This document shows, one piece after another, positions 9,186 to 17,749 of a stretch of 64,000 bases of DNA. The position numbers were made by a program, and so were the translations under genes. A model generated the notes under the pieces. The model saw only the letters and a list, made by a program, of their open reading frames with translations, had not been told where the DNA came from and ran no database searches. This DNA is from Candidatus Gastranaerophilales bacterium (GTDB taxonomy: Bacteria > Cyanobacteriota > Vampirovibrionia > Gastranaerophilales > Gastranaerophilaceae). The stretch spans positions 62,001 to 126,000 of the forward strand of contig CAAGHI010000005.1 in the NCBI GenBank assembly GCA_900769645.1, read 5' to 3'. Within the stretch, counting starts at the first letter, position 1; each line of letters opens with the position of its first letter.

Positions 9186-10403
9186 TTATAATGCCGAATT
9201 TGCGATTCCCTCTGATTGTCTTTTTGAAATTAATACTTCATTTTGAAGTTTCATCGCTTTTTTGTATTCACTTTTAAACTCTTGTACCCAATCTTTAGCT
9301 CGGTTAAAAACTTCTTTATATTCTGCACTATCTTTTGGAAGAAAGTTTTCAGAGCCATTCGGAATAATTGAAATCTCTTTGCTTCCATCTTTAATTAATG
9401 AATATTTGCGTCCATCATCAAGTGTAAGATAAAGGTTTTTTTGAGGAACTACTTTCCCATCTTCAATAAAATTATATTTTGAAATCCAACCTCTTGCCTT
9501 GCTGTGAAGTCCTTTGAATTTGTAATCTCTAGTTCGGCCATTTTTATTAAAATCTTTATTAAAAATATGGTTATTATGATAACAAATATCTTTTCCACCT
9601 CTCATCAAGTCTAAGTATATGCTATCAACAATGTTACCCTCTTTATCGTAGAAAGTTGATTTCCCATCACCTCCTATTACAATGCGCTTAGTTTTTCCAT
9701 CCGGATGTAAAATAACTAAATCATGCATAAACGTACCATTTTCAAAATAGTGATGAGTATAACTATGTAGCTTTCCATCAGAGGTATATCTGAACTCTTT
9801 ACTACCATGACCCTCAATATTTAGAATTTTTAATTTCCCTGAAGGATCAATCCTATAGGATACTTTTTGTCCAATTACTGTTTTACCTTTATTGTCATAC
9901 TCTGCTGAAAATAGTTTTTTAGATTTATCTGAATTTTCTATTACCTCAATAAGATTGCCCTTGTCATTATATTTGTATTCTTTGTTAAATAAAACCTTTT
10001 CACAGTCGAATTTTGTTGAATTTTTAAGAAAACCATTTTCGTATTCACATACAATCTTTTTCCCGTCTTGGAGAACAGACGTCATTTTGCCAGAATAATT
10101 ACTGCCATCAGCCATTATTGCACGACCTTTCAAGAACTTATTGCCTTCTTTCTTAAAAAGTTCAACTGTCATTTCTTTGATTTGATTTGTGGTTTCAGTA
10201 TTTGGTTTATTTACAGATTTTACTCCGCCTCTTCCTCTGGTTGCTAAATAAATACCGACAGCGGCAAGTGCTGCAAGCCCTGCACCTGCAACAACTGCTG
10301 TTTTGGTTGGAAAAGACTTTGCGTTCTCATCTGTCGTCTTTGGTTGTTGCTTGATTAGTTGAGTATTATTGATTTGAGATACATTGTTCAAGGATACAGG
10401 CAT
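9186..10403 (-). CDS. Membrane-anchored YD/MORN-like repeat protein, unknown function
   Basis: The product is 405 residues. The polar N-terminal ~32 residues are followed by one hydrophobic helix (about 35-54, AVVAGAGLAALAAVGIYLA) and RGRGG. From about residue 90 to 340 there are loose repeats of 20-25 residues of the type Y-x-D-x-G-x-L, for example YNDKGNLIEV, YDNKGKTVIG, YRIDPSGKLK and YTSDGKLHSY. These resemble YD or YwqK/MORN repeats that form extended beta structures at cell surfaces. The C-terminus is a charged helix. No catalytic or toxin domain is visible. It stands alone, convergent to the pspA-like gene and bracketed by copies of the TCTATCCGTTCAA repeat. Confidence 0.7.
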   Translation of the reverse strand: MPVSLNNVSQINNTQLIKQQPKTTDENAKSFPTKTAVVAGAGLAALAAVGIYLATRGRGGVKSVNKPNTETTNQIKEMTVELFKKEGNKFLKGRAIMADGSNYSGKMTSVLQDGKKIVCEYENGFLKNSTKFDCEKVLFNKEYKYNDKGNLIEVIENSDKSKKLFSAEYDNKGKTVIGQKVSYRIDPSGKLKILNIEGHGSKEFRYTSDGKLHSYTHHYFENGTFMHDLVILHPDGKTKRIVIGGDGKSTFYDKEGNIVDSIYLDLMRGGKDICYHNNHIFNKDFNKNGRTRDYKFKGLHSKARGWISKYNFIEDGKVVPQKNLYLTLDDGRKYSLIKDGSKEISIIPNGSENFLPKDSAEYKEVFNRAKDWVQEFKSEYKKAMKLQNEVLISKRQSEGIANSAL

Positions 10404-10853
10404 AGTTTAACTCCTACAATTTCCTACTATATCTATACTAAAGCACGAAATTATATAAATTTGCCCCGTCACATCATATAATGTTATATCAATTCATACT
10501 ATATCGAGCATTATAACTGGGTTTGAGAGATTTTAAGCCTTTTTTACATTTCGTAATATTTTGATAATGTATTATGTATTTTATTAATTTATATCTGTTG
10601 GTTGTGCATATCCACTCAACAATAATATTCATAAATTATACATCCACAAAATATCCGTTTTCGTCCAATTTACCTTACACATAGTTTGTTTACTTCCACC
10701 CCATCAAACTAGCTCACAAAGCCGATTGTTAAAAATACTCGCACCATATGTTATAACCAAACCACTCAATAAAATACACTAGATATATTGCCAACTTTTC
10801 CAAATAATACTTCTATCCGTTCAAACCAAACTGGTCGTTAAAATACAAAAAAT
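10404..10853. other. AT-rich intergenic region
   Basis: No ORF of note. It should hold the minus-strand promoter of the repeat-protein gene. Near its right end it contains the second copy of the TCTATCCGTTCAA repeat. Nothing else recognisable was seen. Confidence 0.6.
10802..10824 (+). repeat. Second copy of the 9011 repeat arm
   Basis: These 23 bases match 9011-9033 with two substitutions, in direct orientation. The following bases (ACCAAA...GGTCGTT) are a shortened version of the first copy's centre, but the opposite arm is missing. Confidence 0.75.
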
Positions 10854-10888
10854 AAAAACCTTGAAACTTAAACAGAATCAAGGTTTTT
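10854..10888 (-). terminator. Terminator of the Thr-Tyr tRNA unit
   Basis: AAAAACCTTG (10854-10863) pairs with CAAGGTTTTT (10879-10888). On the minus strand the stem ends in T5 and a further T-rich stretch, six bases after the 3' end of tRNA-Tyr. Confidence 0.75.
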
Positions 10889-10893
10889 AGTAC

Positions 10894-10976
10894 TGGGCAG
10901 GGGTGGATTCGAACCACCGTAGTCTCGCGACGGCAGATTTACAGTCTGCTCCCTTTAGCCACTCGGGCACCTACCC
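10894..10976 (-). tRNA. tRNA-Tyr (GTA)
   Basis: 83 nt. The acceptor arm GGGTAGG pairs with CCTGCCC, followed by discriminator A. The anticodon loop has GTA in CTGTAAA, there is a long class II variable arm as expected for tRNA-Tyr, and the T-loop is GGTTCGAATCC. CCA is not encoded. It is last in a minus-strand tRNA cluster. Confidence 0.95.
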
Positions 10977-10997
10977 ATATTTAGTTTTCAATAAATT

Positions 10998-11069
10998 TGC
11001 CTTTGACGGGATTTGAACCCGTGGCCTCTCCCTTACCAAGGGAGTGCGCTACCCCTGCGCCACAAAGGC
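10998..11069 (-). tRNA. tRNA-Thr (GGT)
   Basis: 72 nt. The acceptor GCCTTTG pairs with CAAAGGC, discriminator A. Anticodon stem CTCCC/GGGAG encloses loop TTGGTAA, giving anticodon GGT. The T-arm is CGGGTTCAAATCCCG. It lies 21 bp from tRNA-Tyr on the same strand and probably shares its transcript. Confidence 0.95.
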
Positions 11070-11196
11070 ACTTCTCGCATTTTGTTTAGCGCACACTCTG
11101 AAAACTTCTTTCCAGAGCCCCAATGCTACAAAGTTTTCAACTTCTGTTGCGATCTCGGGGAGCCTTTCTTAAAAACTTAAAATTTTTAAGAAAAAA

Positions 11197-11268
11197 TGCC
11201 GACTATAGGAATCGAACCTACAACCTACGGTTTACAAAACCGTTGCTCTACCATTGAGCCAAGTCGGC
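11197..11268 (-). tRNA. tRNA-Thr (TGT)
   Basis: 72 nt. The acceptor GCCGACT pairs with AGTCGGC, discriminator A. Anticodon stem ACGGT/ACCGT encloses loop TTTGTAA, giving anticodon TGT. It is the most upstream member of the cluster. The 127-bp spacer to tRNA-Thr(GGT) contains an 11-bp inverted repeat (11165-11175 with 11183-11193), possibly a processing or attenuation hairpin. Confidence 0.95.
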
Positions 11269-11370
11269 AAGTCACATTACTAAGTATATAAAGAAAAAAT
11301 TTGAATGTCAAGACTTTCTTTTTATTTTTGTGTATAATTGCTTTTGTTAGTAATATCAAGGATTTTAGGT

Positions 11371-11712
11371 ATGTATAGACAAATTTTACCGATTTTAATG
11401 TTGACAATTTCAAATATTTTCATGACATTTGCATGGTATGGACACTTAAAGCATAAATCGACGGCACTTTGGGCTGTCATTTTGATAAGTTGGGGAATAG
11501 CGTTTTTTGAATACTGTTTTCAGGTACCGGCAAATAGAATTGGAAGTTCTGTTTATTCTGCAGCGCAGCTAAAAACTATACAAGAAGTTATTACACTGGT
11601 TGTATTTAGCGTGTTTTCGGTTCTTTACCTAAAAGAAGAATTTAGATGGAACTACCTTGTAGGATTTATTTTTATAATTCTTGCAGCATTTTTTATTTTT
11701 AAGAAGTGGTAA
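11371..11712 (+). CDS. DUF486 / DMT-type small membrane protein
   Basis: 113 residues with four predicted membrane helices, starting MYRQILPILMLTISNIFMTFAW and ending in a hydrophobic helix before KKW. The motifs WGIAFFEYCFQVPANRIG and S-A-A-Q-L-K-T-I-Q-E-V match the DUF486 family, which resembles half-size drug/metabolite transporters. Substrate unknown. I chose ATG 11371, which gives the usual family length; a TTG at 11338 adds eleven residues. It lies between divergent tRNA genes and appears to be monocistronic. Confidence 0.85.
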   Translation: MYRQILPILMLTISNIFMTFAWYGHLKHKSTALWAVILISWGIAFFEYCFQVPANRIGSSVYSAAQLKTIQEVITLVVFSVFSVLYLKEEFRWNYLVGFIFIILAAFFIFKKW

Positions 11713-11718
11713 TTATTT

Positions 11719-11981
11719 CCCAAAGTCAAACTGTCGTTTGAAGGGTTCTCGTTCCTAATAGCATCTATTACCTTTCAATAATTGAGCGGAAGACGTGACT
11801 TTTCTTGCTCGTTCGCGTTTAACAGGTCTACGTTTGGTTGTCTAACCAAGTTTATTGTTTACGCCAACCAAAACTCCGCCTTTTGCTCACTCGCGCCGAA
11901 CCCAAAGTCAAACTGTCGTTTGAAGGGTTCTCGTCCCTAATTGCATCTATTACCTTTCAATAATGAGCGGAAGACGGGACT
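11719..11981. repeat. 82-bp direct duplication including the tRNA-Gly 3' end
   Basis: Copy 1 (11719-11800) and copy 2 (11901-11981) share CCCAAAGTCAAACTGTCG and the rest of an 82-base unit, differing at about four substitutions and one indel. Copy 2 runs into the intact tRNA-Gly gene. Copy 1 ends with the same last ~16 bases of the tRNA and then diverges. The 100 bp between them is non-coding. Duplication of a tRNA 3' end is the usual footprint of integrase-mediated insertion, but no integrase is present. Confidence 0.8.
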
Positions 11982-12037
11982 CGAACCCGCGACGTCAACC
12001 TTGGGAAGGTTGCATTCTACCACTGAATTACTTCCGC
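11966..12037 (-). tRNA. tRNA-Gly (CCC)
   Basis: 72 nt. The acceptor GCGGAAG pairs with CTTCCGC, discriminator T as usual for Gly. The D-arm is ATTC-AGTGGTA-GAAT. Anticodon stem CAACC/GGTTG encloses TTCCCAA, giving CCC. The T-arm is GCGGGTTCGAGTCCCGT. Its 3' end is duplicated 180 bp away. Confidence 0.93.
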
Positions 12038-12084
12038 AACATGCTAGAGTTTACATCAAAAAATTTTTATCTTCAATATTTAAT

Positions 12085-13272
12085 TTATTCTGCTTCCTGT
12101 TTTTTTATGCTTTCACCCAAAAGTTCAAAAGAACCCTGTGTTACAACCTCTTCACCAGCTTTAACCCCTGAGATTACCTCTGTATATTGGTCGTTTTTTT
12201 TGCCGGTTTCGACTTTTCTTTCCTCATAAGTGTGAGGAGCAACTTTTACATAAGCAAAATTGTAATCCCCAAACTTTTCAACAGCGTCAGTTGGAATTGC
12301 TAAAACATGGGCAACTCCGGTATTTACAAACATTTCTGCATACATGTTTGGCTTAATTTTAAAATCCTTGTTTGGAATATCTGCACGAACTTCAAGGGTC
12401 TTTGTCGTGCTGTCCAAAATTGGTGAAACATAGGATAGAACTCCATTAATTCTTCCCGAACTTTCTTCGATAGTGCCTGTTACAGCTTCCCCCAAATGCA
12501 AATATGGCGAATCTTTTTCAAATGCGTAGCCAACAAGCCAAATTGTTTTTAAATCTGCAAGATTGAACAATTCTCTGTTTTTTTCAACAATTTCCCCAGG
12601 GTTGACTTTTCGCTCTAAAAGAACTCCGTTTTTTGTTGCTTTAATTGTTACGTATGGATAAATTTGTCTTGTTTTCAAGACGTTATCAATGCTTCCGCCA
12701 TATACTGCCAAGCGTTGACGATAGACGTTTATAAGTGAATTTCTTTTAATATTCAAAGCATCAAGATTTGCTTTATCTTTGCGTAATTGTGCATTTGCAG
12801 CCTCATAATCAGCACGAGAAGAAATCTTTTCGTTGTAAAGAGTTCTTTCCCTGTTGTAATTTTGTAAAGACAAGTTATATTGCGCTCTAAGCTCATTTGC
12901 ATTTGCGTCAATATAAAGAATTTTTTCCAAAAATTCAAGTTGGATTTGGCTGATTTCATCTGATTTTATTTGAACAATAGGTTGTCCGATTTTCAAAATA
13001 GTCCCAGGTTCAACAAAAACATTCGTTATTTTGCCGTCAATCGGGGAGTAAATTCTTTCGATAGATTGATTTCTTGCCTTGAATTGAGCCGGAATTGTAA
13101 TCTGTAATTCAATATCCATAAGGCTTAACGGCTCAGTTTTAATCTTTGCATTCTTTTCTTGTGCTTCTGTCAAAACAAGACGTTTGTTGTGTTGCTGTTC
13201 GTCTTTTTTTGTGCCGCAACCAGTTAGAGTTAAGGCTATGCAAAATATTATAAATAATTTAAGAAATTTCAT
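12085..13272 (-). CDS. RND efflux periplasmic adaptor (CzcB/CusB-type lipoprotein)
   Basis: 395 residues. An N-terminal lipoprotein signal has lipobox L-T-G-C with Cys19. A barrel-sandwich hybrid half follows (YSPIDGKITNVFVEPGTILK), then a coiled-coil hairpin (about 110-165), the second lipoyl half (IKATKNGVLLERKVNPGEIV), and beta-barrel and membrane-proximal domains (LSYVSPILDSTTKTLEVRADI). It is the membrane-fusion protein joining the RND pump to the outer-membrane channel. It is the last gene of the operon and overlaps the pump gene by 14 bp. No metal-binding Met/His cluster is obvious, so the substrate (Co/Zn/Cd or Cu/Ag) is open. Confidence 0.92.
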   Translation of the reverse strand: MKFLKLFIIFCIALTLTGCGTKKDEQQHNKRLVLTEAQEKNAKIKTEPLSLMDIELQITIPAQFKARNQSIERIYSPIDGKITNVFVEPGTILKIGQPIVQIKSDEISQIQLEFLEKILYIDANANELRAQYNLSLQNYNRERTLYNEKISSRADYEAANAQLRKDKANLDALNIKRNSLINVYRQRLAVYGGSIDNVLKTRQIYPYVTIKATKNGVLLERKVNPGEIVEKNRELFNLADLKTIWLVGYAFEKDSPYLHLGEAVTGTIEESSGRINGVLSYVSPILDSTTKTLEVRADIPNKDFKIKPNMYAEMFVNTGVAHVLAIPTDAVEKFGDYNFAYVKVAPHTYEERKVETGKKNDQYTEVISGVKAGEEVVTQGSFELLGESIKKQEAE

Positions 13273-16200
13273 TTTTATTTTCCCCTGTAATTTTATATAA
13301 TAACGGAATTAAAAATATTGTAAAGGCTGTTCCGAAAGACAACCCCCCAATAATTGCGATAGCAAAAGGTTTTTGACTCTGTGCTCCAATTCCGTTTGAC
13401 AAAGCTGCCGGTAACAACCCTAAAATAGCAACAAAAGATGCTGTCAAAACAGGACGTAATTTTTGGACAGCCCCTCGAACAACCGCTTCTGTTAAGTTAT
13501 GGGTGATTTTAGTTTGTCTAATAATAGATGACAACAGGATTACGCCATTTTGTATTGAAACTCCGATTGCGGCAATAAAACCGACGCCTGCTGAAATTGA
13601 AAAATAAGTTCTTGTTATAAACAACGCAAAGATACACCCAGAGAGGGTTACAAGTATTGTTGACATCGCGATCAAAACATCTTTTTTGTTTTTGTAGTTA
13701 AGATGTAAAATCACACCAATTAGAAGCAAAGTAATCGGTAAAATGATTGCAAGTCTTGTGTTTGCGCTCTTTTGACTTTCTGATTGTCCAGCCCATTTTA
13801 TGCGGTATTCGTCAGGTAGTTGAAGTTTTTTGTCCAGCTCTTTTTGTGCATCTTTTACGGTAGAGCCGAGATCTCGCCCTCTGATATTAAACCTGACAAT
13901 TGCCACACGTGAGTTTTCGCTCCTTGTGATAATCATAGCACCGTTGTCAGTTGAAATGTCCGTAACATTACTCAGTGGTACGGAAATCCCTTCCGGTGTT
14001 TTTACGATAATATTTTGGATTTTGCGGTAAGAATCTCTGTCTTTGGCTTCCAGTCTTAAAAATACGTCAAAGCGTTTTTCATTTTCTAAAACTTGAGTAG
14101 CATTTTTACCACCAATTGCAATTTCGACAACTTTTTGAATATCATCACTGCGAAGTCCGTAACGAGCGGCTTTTACCCTATCTATTTTAATCTGGTATTG
14201 AGGTTGTCCAATAATTTGATCGTAAGACAGGTCAACAATTCCTCGAACATTTGAAAGTACTGCAAGTGTTTGATCTTGTAATTTTTGAAGCTCATACAAG
14301 TCTGAGCCGTAAATTTTTACAACAACTTGCCCTTTTGAACCTGAAACAGCTTCTTCTACGTTATCCTGAATATATTGAGTGAAATATGTAGTAATCCCTG
14401 GAATATCAGACAATTTTTCGGACATATCTTGGATTAATTTTTGTTTGTTCTTATGCCATTTGAAACGCCAATCTTTTGCAAGTTTCAAATCAACCATGTT
14501 TTCGATATTGCTTAAAAGGTTCGGATCCGTTCCATCATCGGCAGAACCAATATGCGAAATAACATTTTTTACCTCTGGATATTGAAGCAAAATTTCTCGA
14601 ATTTCCCTTGCAACTTCGACTGAGTGCTCAATAGTCGTACTTCTCGGCAGCACTGTAACCCTTAGCCAAATGTTTCCTTCATCAAGGTTAGGCAAGAATT
14701 CTGAGCCGATAAAGCAGAACAAAACTAAAGCGCAAGCAAATATTGTGCCGACACAGGCAATGAATTTTTTAGGCGCCCTAAATACTTTGTCCAACAAGCG
14801 TTTGTAGGTTTCTGTAATCTTGTCGAGCATCTTGTTGTCTTTTTCGATGATTTTTGTATTTGGAATGTAGATCGCTGCAATTGCAGGCAAAAAGAATAAA
14901 GAAGCAATAACTGCTCCCAACAATGAAAATCCCATTGTAAAAGCTAGCGGGTGAAAGAGCTTTCCGGCAACTCCGTCGAATGCAAAAATCGGCAAAAAGC
15001 AACATAAAATAATTATTGTTGAAAAGGTTATGACACTTCCGACTTCTCGAACCGCTTTGTATATAATAGTTTCTTTTTTCTTTTGACTTAATTGACCTTT
15101 GTATTCCGCAAGGCATCTGAAAATGTTTTCCATTAAGATAACTGCGCCGTCAACGATTATCCCAAAGTCTACAGCTCCCATACTGAGAAGGTTCGCAGGA
15201 ATATCAAACAACCTGAATAGTGAAAATGCAAACGCCAAAGCTAGTGGAATTACCAAAGATGCAATCAAAGTAATTCGCAAATCCAGAATGAATGCGAATA
15301 AAATCAGGATTACGAAAACAATTCCGCAAACCACGTTGTGACCGATTGTGTGCATTGTATTGTGGATAAGTTCGCTGCGCTCGTAGAAAGGTTTTAGGTG
15401 AATTCCTTTTGGTAATTGTGCTTTGATATCAGGAAGTTTTTCTTGAAGGTTTTTAATTGTCTTAGTTGGGTTTTCGCCTTTTCTCATCAAGACGATGCCT
15501 TCAACAACGTCATTGTCAAAGTTTTTTCCTACCTGCCCAATTCTGACAGCGGGCTCAATTGCAACAATTCCAACATCTTTCACTCTTATCGGAATTCCGT
15601 TGCGAGAAGTTATAACAGTGTTTTCAATACTTTTAACATCAGAATAAAGCCCTAAGCCTCTAACGATATAGGCTTGGTCATTTTTAGAAATATAATGTCC
15701 GCCACCTGTTGAGTTTGAAGCTTTTATTGCATCAAATATTTCGCCAACATCAAGGTTGTAAAATCGCACTTTTTCGTGGTTTAGAATTACTTTATAAGTT
15801 TTTACAGGTCCACCAAAACTGTTTACTTCAATAATCCCCGGAACTTGTTTGAAAGCTTTTTCCATCTGCCAATCTTCAATTGCCTTCAAGGTCATCGGGT
15901 TGTAATAATCTGATTCAAGGGTGTATCTGTAAATCTCACCAATCGGTGATGCATCAGGTCCTAATACCGGTTTGACGCCTTCCGGAAGTTCTGTTTGGTA
16001 AATTCTTTCTAAAACCTGTTGTCGAATTAACGATGATGGCAAGCCGTCTGCAAAAACAACCTTAATCACAGAAAGTCCAAAAAGAGAGCTTGAATAAAGT
16101 TTTTGCTCGTTTGGAATTCCGTTCAAATTCTTTTCAAGTGGAATTGTTGCAAGACGTTCGACTTCTTCTGCGGATTTACCTGGCATTTGTGTAATTACTT

Positions 16201-16348
16201 GAACAATCGGGCTTGTGAAGTCCGGATATGCTTCTATATCAAGAGTTTTTAGGCAATATATGCCTGTTAAAATTAAAATCAATGCAATCGTTGCAGAGAT
16301 AAATTTGTTTTTTATTGCTGTTTTCAAAAGTTTGCTAAATAGTTTCAT
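13259..16348 (-). CDS. Heavy-metal RND efflux permease (CzcA/CusA family)
   Basis: 1029 residues, the size of heavy-metal-efflux RND pumps. A first membrane helix is followed by periplasmic porter domains opening AYPDFTSPIVQVITQMPG. The transmembrane motif DFGIIVDGAVILMEN near residue 400 carries the D, D and E proton-relay residues of CzcA-type pumps. A second periplasmic domain contains GSEFLPNLDEGNIWLR, and final helices include GVSIQNGVILLSS. It works as a trimer in the inner membrane with the adaptor and TolC-like channel encoded beside it. Both junctions overlap by 14 bp, so translation is probably coupled. Confidence 0.95.
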   Translation of the reverse strand: MKLFSKLLKTAIKNKFISATIALILILTGIYCLKTLDIEAYPDFTSPIVQVITQMPGKSAEEVERLATIPLEKNLNGIPNEQKLYSSSLFGLSVIKVVFADGLPSSLIRQQVLERIYQTELPEGVKPVLGPDASPIGEIYRYTLESDYYNPMTLKAIEDWQMEKAFKQVPGIIEVNSFGGPVKTYKVILNHEKVRFYNLDVGEIFDAIKASNSTGGGHYISKNDQAYIVRGLGLYSDVKSIENTVITSRNGIPIRVKDVGIVAIEPAVRIGQVGKNFDNDVVEGIVLMRKGENPTKTIKNLQEKLPDIKAQLPKGIHLKPFYERSELIHNTMHTIGHNVVCGIVFVILILFAFILDLRITLIASLVIPLALAFAFSLFRLFDIPANLLSMGAVDFGIIVDGAVILMENIFRCLAEYKGQLSQKKKETIIYKAVREVGSVITFSTIIILCCFLPIFAFDGVAGKLFHPLAFTMGFSLLGAVIASLFFLPAIAAIYIPNTKIIEKDNKMLDKITETYKRLLDKVFRAPKKFIACVGTIFACALVLFCFIGSEFLPNLDEGNIWLRVTVLPRSTTIEHSVEVAREIREILLQYPEVKNVISHIGSADDGTDPNLLSNIENMVDLKLAKDWRFKWHKNKQKLIQDMSEKLSDIPGITTYFTQYIQDNVEEAVSGSKGQVVVKIYGSDLYELQKLQDQTLAVLSNVRGIVDLSYDQIIGQPQYQIKIDRVKAARYGLRSDDIQKVVEIAIGGKNATQVLENEKRFDVFLRLEAKDRDSYRKIQNIIVKTPEGISVPLSNVTDISTDNGAMIITRSENSRVAIVRFNIRGRDLGSTVKDAQKELDKKLQLPDEYRIKWAGQSESQKSANTRLAIILPITLLLIGVILHLNYKNKKDVLIAMSTILVTLSGCIFALFITRTYFSISAGVGFIAAIGVSIQNGVILLSSIIRQTKITHNLTEAVVRGAVQKLRPVLTASFVAILGLLPAALSNGIGAQSQKPFAIAIIGGLSFGTAFTIFLIPLLYKITGENKNEIS

Positions 16349-17636
16349 TGTCTAGTTTTAGCTCCTCTTGATTAACTTCACGCAAAAAATCTATCCAGCA
16401 GTTATAATACTCGGCAAGCGCATTTGTGTAGCCGACGATTATTGACTTATATGACTGTTCCATAACGATAAGCGTTGTCAGGTTTGATTTCCCGACTTCA
16501 TAACTGCGTTTTGATACCCTAATCATTTCATCAGAACTTTTCAAAAGTTTGTCGTTATAATAGTTCAAATTCATTTGTGCCGTGACAAACTTCTCATAAG
16601 CGCTGTTCAAGTCTTTCATAGCCTTGTTTTGGGTTGAAATATAGTTCAATTCGGCTTTTTCAACTTCAAGTTTGGCATTTTTGATTTCCGGACGGTAAGT
16701 GTATAAAAGAGGAATATTTACAAGACTTGCGCCTGCGTAAGCTCCTGTTTTGAACCTTCCGTCATCGCTCATTCCTTTGGCTTGGTATCCATATCCGCCT
16801 TGGATTGCAAGATCCGGAATTCTTTGGCGCACAACAACGGACAAGTTTTTTTCAGCGACATCAACTTGTTGCTTGGCAATTCTGATATCAAAACGGTTAT
16901 TTAATGTGTTTTCTGATATCGAATCGAAATCAGGCAAATTCGTTTTTGGATTTGGAGAATTCAAACCTGCTAAAGTTTGGTTTAAGGTGCTGTCTGCTGA
17001 GTCAAACTTCAAGTATGATTTGTCTTTTGGATTAATAACTTTATTAAATTCAAACATTGCACTTTTAACATTTACAGATGCTGTGTTTACCTGAGTAGTC
17101 ATCTGATTGAGTGCGATTTCAGCTTGTATAACATCAATTTCCGGAGCTGCTCCTGCTTCGTAACGACGTTTTGCAATTGACAATAAGTCTTGTAAAAGTT
17201 TTTGTTGATCTCGCAAAGTTTTCAAAATCGCTTTGGCTGCAACAAGGTTTACATAAGCCTCTCGAACGTCCATTTTCAAGTCAAATTCAAAATATTTTAG
17301 GTTTTCTTTGGCTAATTCGTAATTTGATTTTGCTAACTTTTTACGGGCACCACGTTTTGCGATTTCAATATTTTCAGATAGCCCAAAAGTTTGCGGGTTA
17401 CCTTTTCCGGCACTTCCAAAGTTATAAAATACATTAAAGTCAGGGTTTTGCAATCTGTTTGCGACTTTAATATTATTCTTTGCAATATCAGCATCAAGCT
17501 TTGCCGCCTGAAAATCAATGTTGTTCTTAATAGCAAGATCAACCGCCTCATTAAGGTTCAGTTTTTCCACAGGGTTGTCAGCAAAACAAATTCCGCCCGT
17601 AAGTATAATTATAAATATTGCTAAAATCTTTTTCAT
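16335..17636 (-). CDS. TolC/CzcC-like outer-membrane efflux channel
   Basis: 433 residues from ATG 17636. A signal peptide starts MKKILAIFIIILTGGICFA, with cleavage likely before DNPVE. Two outer-membrane-efflux repeats follow: LNLNEAVDLAIKNNIDFQ opens the first and long alpha-helical arms are visible in both halves (YEAGAAPEIDVIQAEIALN; YEVGKSNLTTLIVMEQSY). It is the first gene of the tripartite operon. The longer frame from 17651 adds five residues with no better ribosome site. The upstream 100 bp to the prepilin gene should hold the operon promoter. Confidence 0.92.
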   Translation of the reverse strand: MKKILAIFIIILTGGICFADNPVEKLNLNEAVDLAIKNNIDFQAAKLDADIAKNNIKVANRLQNPDFNVFYNFGSAGKGNPQTFGLSENIEIAKRGARKKLAKSNYELAKENLKYFEFDLKMDVREAYVNLVAAKAILKTLRDQQKLLQDLLSIAKRRYEAGAAPEIDVIQAEIALNQMTTQVNTASVNVKSAMFEFNKVINPKDKSYLKFDSADSTLNQTLAGLNSPNPKTNLPDFDSISENTLNNRFDIRIAKQQVDVAEKNLSVVVRQRIPDLAIQGGYGYQAKGMSDDGRFKTGAYAGASLVNIPLLYTYRPEIKNAKLEVEKAELNYISTQNKAMKDLNSAYEKFVTAQMNLNYYNDKLLKSSDEMIRVSKRSYEVGKSNLTTLIVMEQSYKSIIVGYTNALAEYYNCWIDFLREVNQEELKLDNETI

Positions 17637-17749
17637 GTGCCCTAATCTCACAACATGATTATAACATGTATATACTCACGTAAAATAGAAGTTTAAGAAA
17701 TTGCAATATTTAATTCACATTGGTTCTATGTGTAAGAGTTTATCAAAAT

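Noticed and set aside
11941..12229. Plus-strand frames across the tRNA-Gly region
   Set aside because: They run antisense through a tRNA gene and the end of the efflux adaptor gene and have no ribosome site.
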